From: Aeromonas allosaccharophila
Lineage (GTDB): Bacteria; Pseudomonadota; Gammaproteobacteria; Enterobacterales; Aeromonadaceae
Length of the DNA stretch: 33,393 nt
Direction: 5' to 3'
NCBI RefSeq assembly: GCF_000819685.1
Contig: NZ_CDBR01000064.1
Location: 1 to 33,393, forward strand
In this document: piece after piece, positions 1 to 8,500 of the stretch
Position numbering within the stretch: position 1 is the stretch's first letter
Layout of the letters: every line of letters starts with the position of its first letter
The notes under the pieces: model-generated
Told to the model about the DNA's origin: nothing
Databases searched by the model: none
The model's input: the letters and a program-made list of their open reading frames with translations, nothing else
Program-made: the position numbers and the translations under genes

Positions 1-57
1 TTAACTGATCGGCATTAGGCACAGTGGCCGGATTTTTTATTTGAGGTGAAAGCACGC

Positions 58-1506
58 TTACGGGCGGTACACCTTGACGTTGTCAAAGCCCTTCTCTTTC
101 AGATAGAGCGCCTGCAGCTTGCTCATCACGCCGCGATCGCAGTAGAGCAGATAGGTCTTCTCCTTGGGCAGATCGCCAAAGGCGGTGGCAAGCTTGAAGA
201 AGGGGATGTGCAGCACTTCACGATCTTCCACCACCAACGGCTTCTCGTCACGCTCATCAGCAGAGCGGATATCCAGGATCACCTCGTCATCGCCCAGCAC
301 CTGAGTGGTTTCCACCTCTTGTACTTCGGCGGCGGTCTCTTCACCGATACGGCGGATATCGAGGTAACGGGCCTCGGAGACCACCTTGTCCAGAATGGAG
401 AAGTCGAAGTTGGCCTCTTCCGCTTCAATGCGGGAGAGCTCGGCCTTCACGGTCGGCTTCTTGGAGATGACGCCGCAATACTCCGGCATGGTCTCGGCAA
501 ACTCCAAGGTGCCAATGCGGCGGGCTTCGCTGATGATATCCGGCTTGTCCCAGGTGATAAGCGGACGCAGGATCACCTTGTCGGTCACCCGGTCGATCAC
601 GTTCAAGTTGGTGAGCGTCTGGCTGGAGACCTGGCCCACGCACTCGCCGGTGACCAGCGCCGGGATCTGGAAGTAGTCGGCAACCTGACCGGCGGCACGC
701 ATCATCATCCGCTTGAGCACCACGCCCATCTGGCCGTTGTCGACCTTCTCGAGGATCTCGGCGACCACGGGTTCAAAGTCGATGGCAGTGAAACGCACCT
801 TGTGGGAGGCACCAAACTTGTTCCACAGGTAATAGGCGACCTGCTTCACCCCGATCTCGTGGGCGGCGCCGCCGAGATTGAAGAAGCAGTAGTGGACGCG
901 GCAACCGCGCTTGATGAACTGGTAGGAGGCAACACCGGAGTCGAAACCACCGGAGAGCAGGCTCAGCACATCTTCCTGGGTGGCCATCGGGAAGCCACCC
1001 ATACCGTGGTGTACCGCACTGATGATGTAGAGCTCGTCATTTTCCACTTCCAGATTGATCTGGATGTCCGGCTTTTTCAGACGCACACCGGCGGTTTCGC
1101 AATGCTGATTGAGGCCACCGCCCACATAGCGCTCCAGCTCCAGCGAGCTGAAATCATGTTTGCCGACGCGACGGGCACGCACGCAGAAGGTTTTGCCTTT
1201 CAGGCGCTCACCCCAGACGGCGCGGGTCTGCTCGAAGATGTCGTGCAGGTCGGTAAAGTTGCTCAGTTGCACTTCGAGGAAGTACTGAATGCCCGGGATA
1301 CAGGCCAGGGTCTCGAGATACTGTGCGTGGAACTGATCGTTACGGGAGCTCACTACCAGCTTGTCCCAATCCATCCGTACGCGGGCATCTTCGTCGAAGC
1401 GGCGCAACACGTTGCGGATGTTGCCCTGCAACATCTTGGTGAAACGCTGGCGAACTGATTTGCTCTTGATGGTGATTTCCGGGAACAGCTTGATAATGAA
1501 CTTCAT
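58..1506 (-). CDS. thiI: tRNA 4-thiouridine synthase / thiamine sulfurtransferase ThiI
   Basis: ThiI uses ATP and persulfide sulfur passed on by IscS to make 4-thiouridine at position 8 of tRNAs, and also supplies sulfur for the thiazole of thiamine. The protein is 482 residues, the length of E. coli ThiI. It has an N-terminal ferredoxin-like/THUMP part (about 1-165), a PP-loop ATP pyrophosphatase domain with SGGFDS at 185-190, and a C-terminal rhodanese domain. The two catalytic cysteines fall at the E. coli numbers: Cys344 in PEYCGV and Cys456 in YCDRGVMS. The start is the ATG nearest the promoter and gives the family N-terminus [10 protein letters not shown]. The ribosome site is weak. Nothing clear follows the gene in the 57 bases to the window edge. 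Identification is firm. Confidence 0.97.
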   Translation of the reverse strand: MKFIIKLFPEITIKSKSVRQRFTKMLQGNIRNVLRRFDEDARVRMDWDKLVVSSRNDQFHAQYLETLACIPGIQYFLEVQLSNFTDLHDIFEQTRAVWGERLKGKTFCVRARRVGKHDFSSLELERYVGGGLNQHCETAGVRLKKPDIQINLEVENDELYIISAVHHGMGGFPMATQEDVLSLLSGGFDSGVASYQFIKRGCRVHYCFFNLGGAAHEIGVKQVAYYLWNKFGASHKVRFTAIDFEPVVAEILEKVDNGQMGVVLKRMMMRAAGQVADYFQIPALVTGECVGQVSSQTLTNLNVIDRVTDKVILRPLITWDKPDIISEARRIGTLEFAETMPEYCGVISKKPTVKAELSRIEAEEANFDFSILDKVVSEARYLDIRRIGEETAAEVQEVETTQVLGDDEVILDIRSADERDEKPLVVEDREVLHIPFFKLATAFGDLPKEKTYLLYCDRGVMSKLQALYLKEKGFDNVKVYRP

Positions 1507-1542
1507 GGTTTTGACTCGGGTGGCCTTGATTTAAGGGCGCGA

Positions 1543-1551
1543 ATTATATCA
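1543..1551 (-). promoter_or_regulatory. Extended -10 promoter of thiI
   Basis: Read on the minus strand this is TGATATAAT, a perfect extended -10 (TGnTATAAT), about 37 bases upstream of the thiI ATG. No good -35 hexamer lies 17 bases further up, which is usual for extended -10 promoters. Seen in sequence; promoter activity is inferred. Confidence 0.6.
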
Positions 1552-1609
1552 GAACTTTGTGGCCAGCGCCTACTGGATGAGCGTTTGCTCACATTACCCC
1601 ACGCAATGT

Positions 1610-1639
1610 TTGCCGCGCGGCCGCAATCTTGCGTATATT
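1610..1639 (+). promoter_or_regulatory. Possible sigma70 promoter for the divergent hypothetical gene
   Basis: TTGCCG (1610-1615) and TATATT (1634-1639) are separated by 18 bases, and the -10 lies about 45 bases before the ATG at 1684. Each hexamer is 4-5 of 6 to consensus. It shares the 177-base divergent gap with the thiI promoter. Confidence 0.35.
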
Positions 1640-1683
1640 CCCGACCCTGCACCTCGCCAGATTTTTGACAACAGACCGATCCG

Positions 1684-2649
1684 ATGAAGACCTATATCTA
1701 CTACCCCGGCATGGAGGTACGCGACGAGCTCTGGCTCAAATTTGCCCTGCTCTATCTGGAGCGGCTCGCCTTCGTCTTCACCGTCAGTGAAAAAAGTGGC
1801 CTAACCACCCTGCTCGATACCCTGCAGCAGCAGACCGATCTGCTGGCCGAGCGGCCCGATGCCGCCTTCTTTGCCGCCATCACCCCGCAACTGGAGAGCC
1901 AGATCAGCGGCCTGGTGGCCCCCGATTTCGTACGCCACAAGGTGTTTGGCAACAAGGAGCTGATTGGTCGCTGGCGCCAGGGCGCCAACCACGACTGCTT
2001 CTGCCCGGAGCAGGCCGGACTGGAGCGGCTGCACGGCTTTTGCCTGACCCACGGCTTTGCGACCCGGGATGAGGGGGGGATCAGAATGGCGCGGCGCTTT
2101 GCCAACCTGCTCTCCATGCGTCTCGCCCGTGAGTGGGCACTCGCCAATGACGGGGCGCTCATTACCGATCACGACTATCTCGACCGCCTGCTCCACCTGC
2201 TCGAATCCCGCTACCACAACCGGGGCGGGCAGGATTGCTTCCACCTCGAAATCCCGTTGCAAGTGCCCACTCACCTGGCCGACATTCCGTTTGCAGAGCT
2301 GATTGCCCTGCGCGGGCGCAGCGGCTTTCGCCAACAGCTGGCCGAATTTCATCTGGCCCTCGACAGCCTGCTCGCCATGCTGGGCAGCGGCTATGCGGAC
2401 CCGGCGGCCCTGACTCGCTTTGAGCAGGCTCAGCAGGGGCTCAATCAACTACTGGGTCCCGAGACCCTCAGCATGCCACTCACCACGCTGGTCAGCACCA
2501 GCCTGCCTGCCGTGGCGATGCTCCACCAGTTAAAGGCGAGCCACCCCGAAAGCAACCTCATCTTCCATCCCATCAAGAAGAGCCACTTTCACCAGCGCAA
2601 GAGCCAGCACTTCTTCACCCGGCTCGGTCATCTGCGCCAGCCTGGCTGA
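1684..2649 (+). CDS. Hypothetical protein, YYPG-type N-terminus (321 aa)
   Basis: I cannot assign a function. The 321-residue protein is soluble in appearance: no signal peptide and no membrane segment. It begins with MKTYIYYPGMEV, and the next segment (EVRDELWLKFALLYLERL) resembles the start of the DUF6236-type proteins (YYP-x-x-E followed by a helix). That likeness is from memory and is weak. The middle contains several Cys/His residues (around 100-125, including CFCPEQ, and Cys/His near 180) and an acidic DHDYLDRL stretch. The C-terminus is basic and His-rich (HPIKKSHFHQRKSQHFF), perhaps nucleic-acid binding. The first ATG is used; the ribosome site before it is poor. The gene stands alone, divergent from thiI, and ends just before a hairpin terminator. 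Confidence 0.8.
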   Translation: MKTYIYYPGMEVRDELWLKFALLYLERLAFVFTVSEKSGLTTLLDTLQQQTDLLAERPDAAFFAAITPQLESQISGLVAPDFVRHKVFGNKELIGRWRQGANHDCFCPEQAGLERLHGFCLTHGFATRDEGGIRMARRFANLLSMRLAREWALANDGALITDHDYLDRLLHLLESRYHNRGGQDCFHLEIPLQVPTHLADIPFAELIALRGRSGFRQQLAEFHLALDSLLAMLGSGYADPAALTRFEQAQQGLNQLLGPETLSMPLTTLVSTSLPAVAMLHQLKASHPESNLIFHPIKKSHFHQRKSQHFFTRLGHLRQPG

Positions 2650-2665
2650 ATCGGCGGAATGAAAA

Positions 2666-2689
2666 AGGGGTTGGCATCTGCCAACCCCT
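2666..2689. terminator. Bidirectional hairpin terminator
   Basis: Ten-base-pair stem AGGGGTTGGC/GCCAACCCCT with a 4-base loop. An A run on the left gives a T tail for minus-strand transcription from the small lipoprotein gene; the plus-strand tail is weaker (TCTCGTT). It sits between two convergent genes. Confidence 0.75.
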
Positions 2690-2704
2690 CTCGTTATCTG
2701 CAAC

Positions 2705-2953
2705 TTACCAATCATCACCACGGTGATTGGCCTGCTCTTGCGCCTGCCTGCGCGCCTCCATCGCCCTGTCACGGCGGATATTGGCAGGGGTACAGGCAAA
2801 CTGTTTCTGATAGCAACGCACAAAACTCTCGGAAGCGGGTTCGAAAGGTGAATAGAACCCGGTACGCTCAGGAGCAACATGGTGATCACCATGATTGGTC
2901 GTGGCACAACCCGAACTCATCAGCACCAGCAAGGGACAAAAAACACGCAGCAA
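2705..2953 (-). CDS. Small putative lipoprotein, unknown function
   Basis: An 82-residue ORF starting at TTG, with a GGGAG ribosome site 7 bases ahead. The N-terminus MLRVFCPLLVLMSSGC looks like a short lipoprotein signal with Cys16, but Ser at -3 is unusual for a lipobox, so lipidation is uncertain. The mature part is hydrophilic, with a His-rich piece (NHGDHH) after the Cys and a basic, helical C-terminus rich in Arg, Gln and Ala. Two further Cys (about 48 and 54) could form a disulfide. No ATG start is possible without losing the signal sequence. The AT-rich region upstream holds an inverted repeat and possible -10 elements. I do not recognise the family. Confidence 0.6.
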   Translation of the reverse strand: MLRVFCPLLVLMSSGCATTNHGDHHVAPERTGFYSPFEPASESFVRCYQKQFACTPANIRRDRAMEARRQAQEQANHRGDDW

Positions 2954-2973
2954 AGGAGCACTCCCGATTGGAT

Positions 2974-3013
2974 TTGAATGAATTCGTAATTATTCATAAA
3001 TCAATTCATTCAA
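2974..3013. repeat. AT-rich inverted repeat upstream of the small lipoprotein gene
   Basis: TTGAATGAATT at 2974-2984 is repeated in inverse (AATTCATTCAA) at 3003-3013 with an 18-base spacer. The block is far more AT-rich than its surroundings and lies 20-60 bases upstream of the TTG start, so it may be an operator or part of the promoter. No protein can be named. Confidence 0.5.
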
Positions 3014-3075
3014 TCAAATATTGATGCATTTCAAATGGTTAATTACATTCGCCTCAATGGCTGTCGGCAAAACGC

Positions 3076-5508
3076 TCAACGGGTGATGGTGCCGGCCTCA
3101 CTGTCAGGGTGCACCACGCGAAACTCGATACGATCGCTGTTGCCCGCTGCATCCACCACAACCAACTGGTAGCGCCCCGCCACGCTCAGCACCTGATCCC
3201 CATCCCAGCGCAGCCGCTGACCGTTGAGAAACCAGGCCGGCTTGCCGACACCGCCAAGCACCTTGGGCTGCAACCGATAGCGCTGGCTGCGGATAAGGTT
3301 GCCCTCCCCCAGCGCCACAATGCGAATAGGGGCCTGCAGCTCGGCACTCTGCCCTTCCCCAGCACAACCACTGGCAAGCAGCGCCTGTCGTCGCTCGCCG
3401 GGCGTTCGCCACGGCTCCAGTGACAATGGCCAGAGCGCCCGAAAACCGGATTGCGCCACATCTTGGCAGCGTGCCAGGGTCGGCTTGCCCTCGGCGGTCA
3501 GCGCCACTTGGCGCAGCGGCGAGGGCCAGTCCATGGGATCCGGCAAGGTGGGAGGATCGCGCCCTTCCAGCAACCAGGCGCTCTGTCGCTGCAAACAGGT
3601 TCCAGGCAGGGTTGCGCTCGCCTTGCGCCCCAGCGGCCAGCAGATCTCGGCTTCGCTCACCGTGTTGGGTTGTGCCGGCAGAGAGCTGTTGTCCGAGAGT
3701 CGCGAGTAGACCGACAGCAGCAGCGGCACCGCTGCACTCTGGCCGTAAAAACCGGGCATGGGGGTGCCGTCGGGGCGCCCAAGCCAGACGCCGATGGTCC
3801 AGCGACCGGAGACCCCCATCGCCCAGCTGTCGCGATAGCCGTAGCTGGTACCGGTCTTCCAAGCCAGCCGGTTGACCCGGCCGGTCGCCTCACTGGCAAA
3901 AGGCTGATCCGCCCGCCCCTGTGCGCTCAATATTTGCCAGATGATCCAGGCCGCACCCGGACTCAGCAAGGGGCGCGACACCGCCTGCTGCCCCGCCAGC
4001 CAAACCGGCATCGCCACCTGCCCCTGCCGGGTCAGCGCACTGTAGAGCGCCACAAGCTGCTCGAGTCGAATGCCCGCCGCCCCCAGCGCGATGGCCGGAT
4101 TGGGTTTGTCGGAGAGCGCCAGCCGCACCCCGGCATTGTCGAGGCGGCTGACCAGCTTGTCGGGCCCGAGCGCCTCCAGCACCTGCACCGCCGGCACGTT
4201 GAGGGATTGCTGCAGCGCCTGGGCCAGGGTCACCGGCCCCTGAAAGGCGCCGGAAAAGTTGGCGGGGCGATAATCAGATCCCAGCCTTGGCGCATCGGAG
4301 AGCAGGGAGGCCGAGTGCACCAGCCCCTCATCCATCGCCAGACCGTAGATAAAGGGCTTGAGGGTGGATCCCGGGGAGCGGATCGCCTGCACCATGTCCA
4401 GATAACCGTGGCGGCGCAAATTGCCATACTCGGCGCTGCCCACATAGGCGCGCACCGCCATGGTTTTGTTATCTACCAAGAGCAACGCCGCTGAGGTCTG
4501 CTCGGGGAAGCGGCGAATGTAGCTCGCCACCCGTCCCTCCAGCCAGCGCTGTAGATCACCGTCGATGGTGGTGTGCACCAGCGCCCCGGCCTGATGGTCA
4601 GCGGCGAGGCGGGCAAACAGCGGCGCCTCCATCGGCGTGAAGTGACCTCGGGCCAGCACCGGCTCGATACGCCCCTCCAGCCACACTTGTTCGGGCCAGA
4701 CACCCTGAGCCACCAGCCGCTGCATCACCTTGTCACGGGCGGCGCGGGCCCGCTCGGGATGCCGGTCCGGCCGGTTGCGGCTGGGAGCCTGTGGCAGCAC
4801 CGCCAACAGCGCCGCCTCGGCATAGGTCAGCTTGGCCGCACTCTTGCCGAGATAGGCAAAACTTGCCGCCTGCACCCCCTCCAGGTTGCCGCCAAACGGC
4901 GCCCGGTTGAGGTAGACGGTGAGCAAGGTGCGCTTGTCGTAGTGCCACTCCAACTGCAGCGCGCGGGCCATCTGGCGCAGCTTGCCGGGCACGCTCCGGT
5001 GGTAGGGCTCGATAAGGCGGGCAACCTGCATGGTGAGGGTTGAGCCGCCCGACACGGCGCGCCCATAACGCAGCCATTGCCAGATCCCGCGCACCATGGC
5101 CACCGGATTGACCCCGGGATGACGCCAGAAGTAGCGATCCTCGTAGCCCAGCAACGCCTCGATATAGCGGGGGGAGACCTGCTCCAGGGTCACGGGGTAG
5201 CGCCACACGCCGCTGGTATCGGCAAAGGCGCGCAGCGGCCGCCCTTTCATGTCGAGCACCACCCGCGCATAGGCGGGGTCGAGCGGTGGCGGCGGGAAAA
5301 TCCGATCCAGCGCCAGCAATGACAGCAGCAGTGCTACAACTCCCAGCACCGAAAAGCGCAGCCAGCGCGGCAGACCGCCCAGCCAGCGCCAGCCTGCGCG
5401 GCCACTGCGACCCAGGCTCAGCCAACCACGCTGCCAAAAAGTGAGCGGGCGAACCCGCTCAAGGGAGGGTTTGTTACTCAGAGATACGCACCTCGTGGAT
5501 GTCCTCAC
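3076..5508 (-). CDS. pbpC: Penicillin-binding protein 1C (PbpC)
   Basis: Bifunctional class A penicillin-binding protein of the 1C type, anchored in the inner membrane. From the GTG at 5508 it is 810 residues (E. coli PbpC is 770). A single membrane anchor lies at about 50-66. The glycosyltransferase (GT51) domain has the catalytic Glu in YEDRYFWRHPG (about 123) and GGSTLTMQ (about 154-161). The transpeptidase domain has SxxK as STLK (about 381-384), SLN (about 435-437) and KTGTS (about 551-555), so both activities look intact. A BiPBP C-terminal domain closes the protein. The gene overlaps the end of yfhM, the same pairing as in E. coli. The start is uncertain: there is no in-frame ATG before the membrane anchor, and the choices are TTG at 5544, GTG at 5508, or CTG at 5481 with GAGG 9 bases ahead. 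Confidence 0.93.
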   Translation of the reverse strand: MRTSTRCVSLSNKPSLERVRPLTFWQRGWLSLGRSGRAGWRWLGGLPRWLRFSVLGVVALLLSLLALDRIFPPPPLDPAYARVVLDMKGRPLRAFADTSGVWRYPVTLEQVSPRYIEALLGYEDRYFWRHPGVNPVAMVRGIWQWLRYGRAVSGGSTLTMQVARLIEPYHRSVPGKLRQMARALQLEWHYDKRTLLTVYLNRAPFGGNLEGVQAASFAYLGKSAAKLTYAEAALLAVLPQAPSRNRPDRHPERARAARDKVMQRLVAQGVWPEQVWLEGRIEPVLARGHFTPMEAPLFARLAADHQAGALVHTTIDGDLQRWLEGRVASYIRRFPEQTSAALLLVDNKTMAVRAYVGSAEYGNLRRHGYLDMVQAIRSPGSTLKPFIYGLAMDEGLVHSASLLSDAPRLGSDYRPANFSGAFQGPVTLAQALQQSLNVPAVQVLEALGPDKLVSRLDNAGVRLALSDKPNPAIALGAAGIRLEQLVALYSALTRQGQVAMPVWLAGQQAVSRPLLSPGAAWIIWQILSAQGRADQPFASEATGRVNRLAWKTGTSYGYRDSWAMGVSGRWTIGVWLGRPDGTPMPGFYGQSAAVPLLLSVYSRLSDNSSLPAQPNTVSEAEICWPLGRKASATLPGTCLQRQSAWLLEGRDPPTLPDPMDWPSPLRQVALTAEGKPTLARCQDVAQSGFRALWPLSLEPWRTPGERRQALLASGCAGEGQSAELQAPIRIVALGEGNLIRSQRYRLQPKVLGGVGKPAWFLNGQRLRWDGDQVLSVAGRYQLVVVDAAGNSDRIEFRVVHPDSEAGTITR

Positions 5509-8500
5509 CCACAGCCCGCAGTTCAGGCCGGTACATATCCTCAACCTGGGTCGGTGACACCTGATAGCGACCCGGCGTCACCGCCCGCATCAGGTAGACC
5601 AGCTGCTGGTTGCTCCCCTCGCTCAGATCCAGCGCTGCCGTGTAGCGGTCATCGCGAAACTCCTGATGCTTGAGGTAGTCGTTCCACTCGCTCTGCCACG
5701 CCGGTTTCCCCTCGATGGAGAGCTCTTCGAGCTTGATGCTGTTGCCAAAGGCCGGGTTCTCCAGCTCGAAGCCAGCGGGCACCATCTCCACCAGCAGGGC
5801 ATCGGGCACCGCCGATTCACTGCTGACATTGAGCCGCACCACCACCAGATCGCCGACCTTCACCTTGGCGGGCTCAAACGGCTGACCGTCGCTGTTGAAC
5901 CAGCTGCGGGTCACGCTCATACCCTTGCTGATCCGTGCCGGTGCCTGTTCGGGGTAACCGACCAGAGTGCGCTGTACATAGAGGGATCCCTTGCCCTCGT
6001 TGATGACGGTGCTCGCGGCCAGTGCCTCGGGGGCCCTCAGTTGCAACGGGGCCGAACCGCTCAGGGATCCACTGCCAAGAGAGGAAGTTACCTTGGTCTG
6101 CCAGTCGACGGCCGGATCGAAGCGGGCGAGTCGCAACAAGGCAAGCCGCTCTTGGGTGCTGAGCCACTGACGGTGAGCCAGGGTATCGGCCACCTTGGCG
6201 CTGAGATCAGGCCAGCGCTCCGCAGCCAGCTTGTGCTGGCGCAGCAAGGAGAGCTCGAGGGCTCCATCGCGTAACTGCGAACCGTAATCTCCCAGATAGT
6301 CATCCCCGCGCTCGGTCGCCAATGCCCGGCTGAGGGCCTTGGCGGCGTTCTGCTCATCCCCCATGGCCGAGAGCGCCAGCGAGAGGTGCAAGAGCGGCAA
6401 ACCGGAGCGAGCGTGATCGGCCTGCTGCTCCCAGATAAGCCGCAGAGTAGCGAGCGGCGCCTTGCCCACCCGGGCCAGCACATAGGCGCTGTAAGCCTGA
6501 TAGGCCAGCCGGCTGTGCTCGGGGGCGCTGCTCCAGCGCTCGCCGTACTGGCTATCGGTGAGGTAACTCTGCAGCCGATTTAGCGCCTGATTGAGCATCG
6601 CCTCCGGCACCGCGTCGCCTGCCTCCTTGCGCGCCAGCAGGTAGTCAGCGGCATAAGCGGTGAGCCACTGCTCCTCGTCGGAGCGACCATCCCAGAGGCC
6701 AAAGCCGCCGCTTGGCAGTTGCAACCGCTGCAGCCGTTGCAGCAGGGCGCGCTGCACATCCGCCTCACTCGCCGCTTGCTTGCCCTCTGCGGGTTTGCGC
6801 CAGGCGGCCCGCTCATCGGCCGTGGTCAGCAAGTAGGGCCAGGCACGGGACAAGGTCTGCTCCAGACAGGCATAGGGGTAATCGGCCAGCGCCTGCCACT
6901 GGGCTGCCGGATCCCAGGGGGGAGTGCCGGAGAGGCTGAGCAGCCCCTGCAGGTTGGCGCGATCCAGCCCGGCCAGCTCAGCTGGCGCAAAGCTCATCTG
7001 CTGGCCGGGGGCCAGCATCTGGTAGCGCTGGCGAGTCTCGGCAGGCCAGGGGGAGCGCAGCGGCAGAGTCCAGTCGCGACTTATCGCAAAATCCTTGCCG
7101 CTGGCCGCCAACTGCAGGCTCGCCACCCCGCTTGCCCCGGTCACGGTAAGCGGCAGGGTTAGCCACTGCTCTTCGCCGTTTTTAAGGGAAAGGGTGCTGG
7201 GCAGTTCACCGTTTGCTTTCAACCCACCGTTGAGGGTCCAGACAAGGGATAGGGTCTGATCCTCGCCGCTCATGTTGCGCAGCTGCACCAGCGCCCGGGT
7301 CTCATCCCCTCTGGCGCCAAAGCGCGGCCAGCCGATCTCGGCCACCAAGGGCGCCACTACCTTGACGGCGCGCTCGGCCTCGCCGACTTGCTGTTCGTTC
7401 CAGGCCAGCGCCATCAGCGCCAGTTCGCCGTTGAAGTTGGGCAGATCGAGCGGGATCACCGCCTTGCCGCTCTCATCAAAACTCACCTCGCCGCTCCACA
7501 GTGCAGCTATCTCTACCCGGCTCTCCAGCGCGCCGCCCTTTTTCAGCGGCGCCCGATCGCCCCCATAGTTGAGGCGGGCCAGCTTGCCATCTTGCGGCGG
7601 GATCACTTGCCCGTAGTTGTCGAACAAATCTTGGGCGAAGCGCTTGCGGCCAAAGAAGATCTCGAACGGGTCGAGGGGTTGATAATCGCTGATATTGAGC
7701 ACGCCCCGATCCACCGCTGCCAGCACCACACGGCCTTGGCTATTGGGGGTGGAGGTTGCGGTCACTTCCAGCCGGGTAAGGGGCACCGCTTTATCAGGCG
7801 CGCTCAGGGTGAGCGGCAGACGGCGCGCTTCCCGATCCAGCGTGAGCGGCACCAGCCCGACCGAGCGCAGGCTCTGCCCCTGCTGCTTGCCAGCCGGTTT
7901 GGAGGCGCTGTCTGGCGCGGCGATCTGGGCCGAGATATGCAAGTCATGGCGCTGCCACTCGGGACTGACCGGGATCTCGAACTCGCCGCGGGCATCCTTG
8001 GCATCGCCACCGGCCCCCTTGAGCTCGATGCGCTGCCACCAGCGCAGGCCGTCGCCATCTTCCACCAGCAGCAAGCCCTTGCCGGGGCGCGGCGCCACCA
8101 GCGTCACTTTGGCCTTGTCACCCGCCTGATAGGCGCGCTTGTCGAGGGTGATGGCAATCTTGTCGGGCCGTGCCTGCTCGCCACCACCGCCCCAGGCGTA
8201 ACTGCCTATCTCCACCCGCAGGCTGGATTGATGGCCCTGACTATTCTCCACCTCCAACCGGTACCAGCCCGCCGCCAGTTGCAGCGTGAGCGGGGTCGGC
8301 CCCTTGCCATCCAGCTGCAGGGTCTGCTCCTGCTCCAGATAGGGCTGGCTGTTGAACTCGTACTTCCACCCCTCGCCATCGGCGTAGTGCCAGTAGTAGT
8401 CGCGGTACTCGTTGATAAGACGCACTTTCACCGCCCCCGCCACCGGCTGGCCCTTGTCATCGAGGTTGAGGATCTGGAAGGGGAGCGGCTTGCCCCCTTC

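Noticed and set aside
46..1458. A 470-codon open frame on the plus strand opposite thiI
   Set aside because: It is antisense to a full-length ThiI with all catalytic residues; its composition is His/Leu/Gly-rich as expected for the complement of a GC-rich gene, and no family features appear.
3451..4494. A 347-codon plus-strand frame opposite pbpC
   Set aside because: Antisense to the intact transpeptidase domain; Arg/Gly/His/Pro-rich composition typical of a shadow frame.
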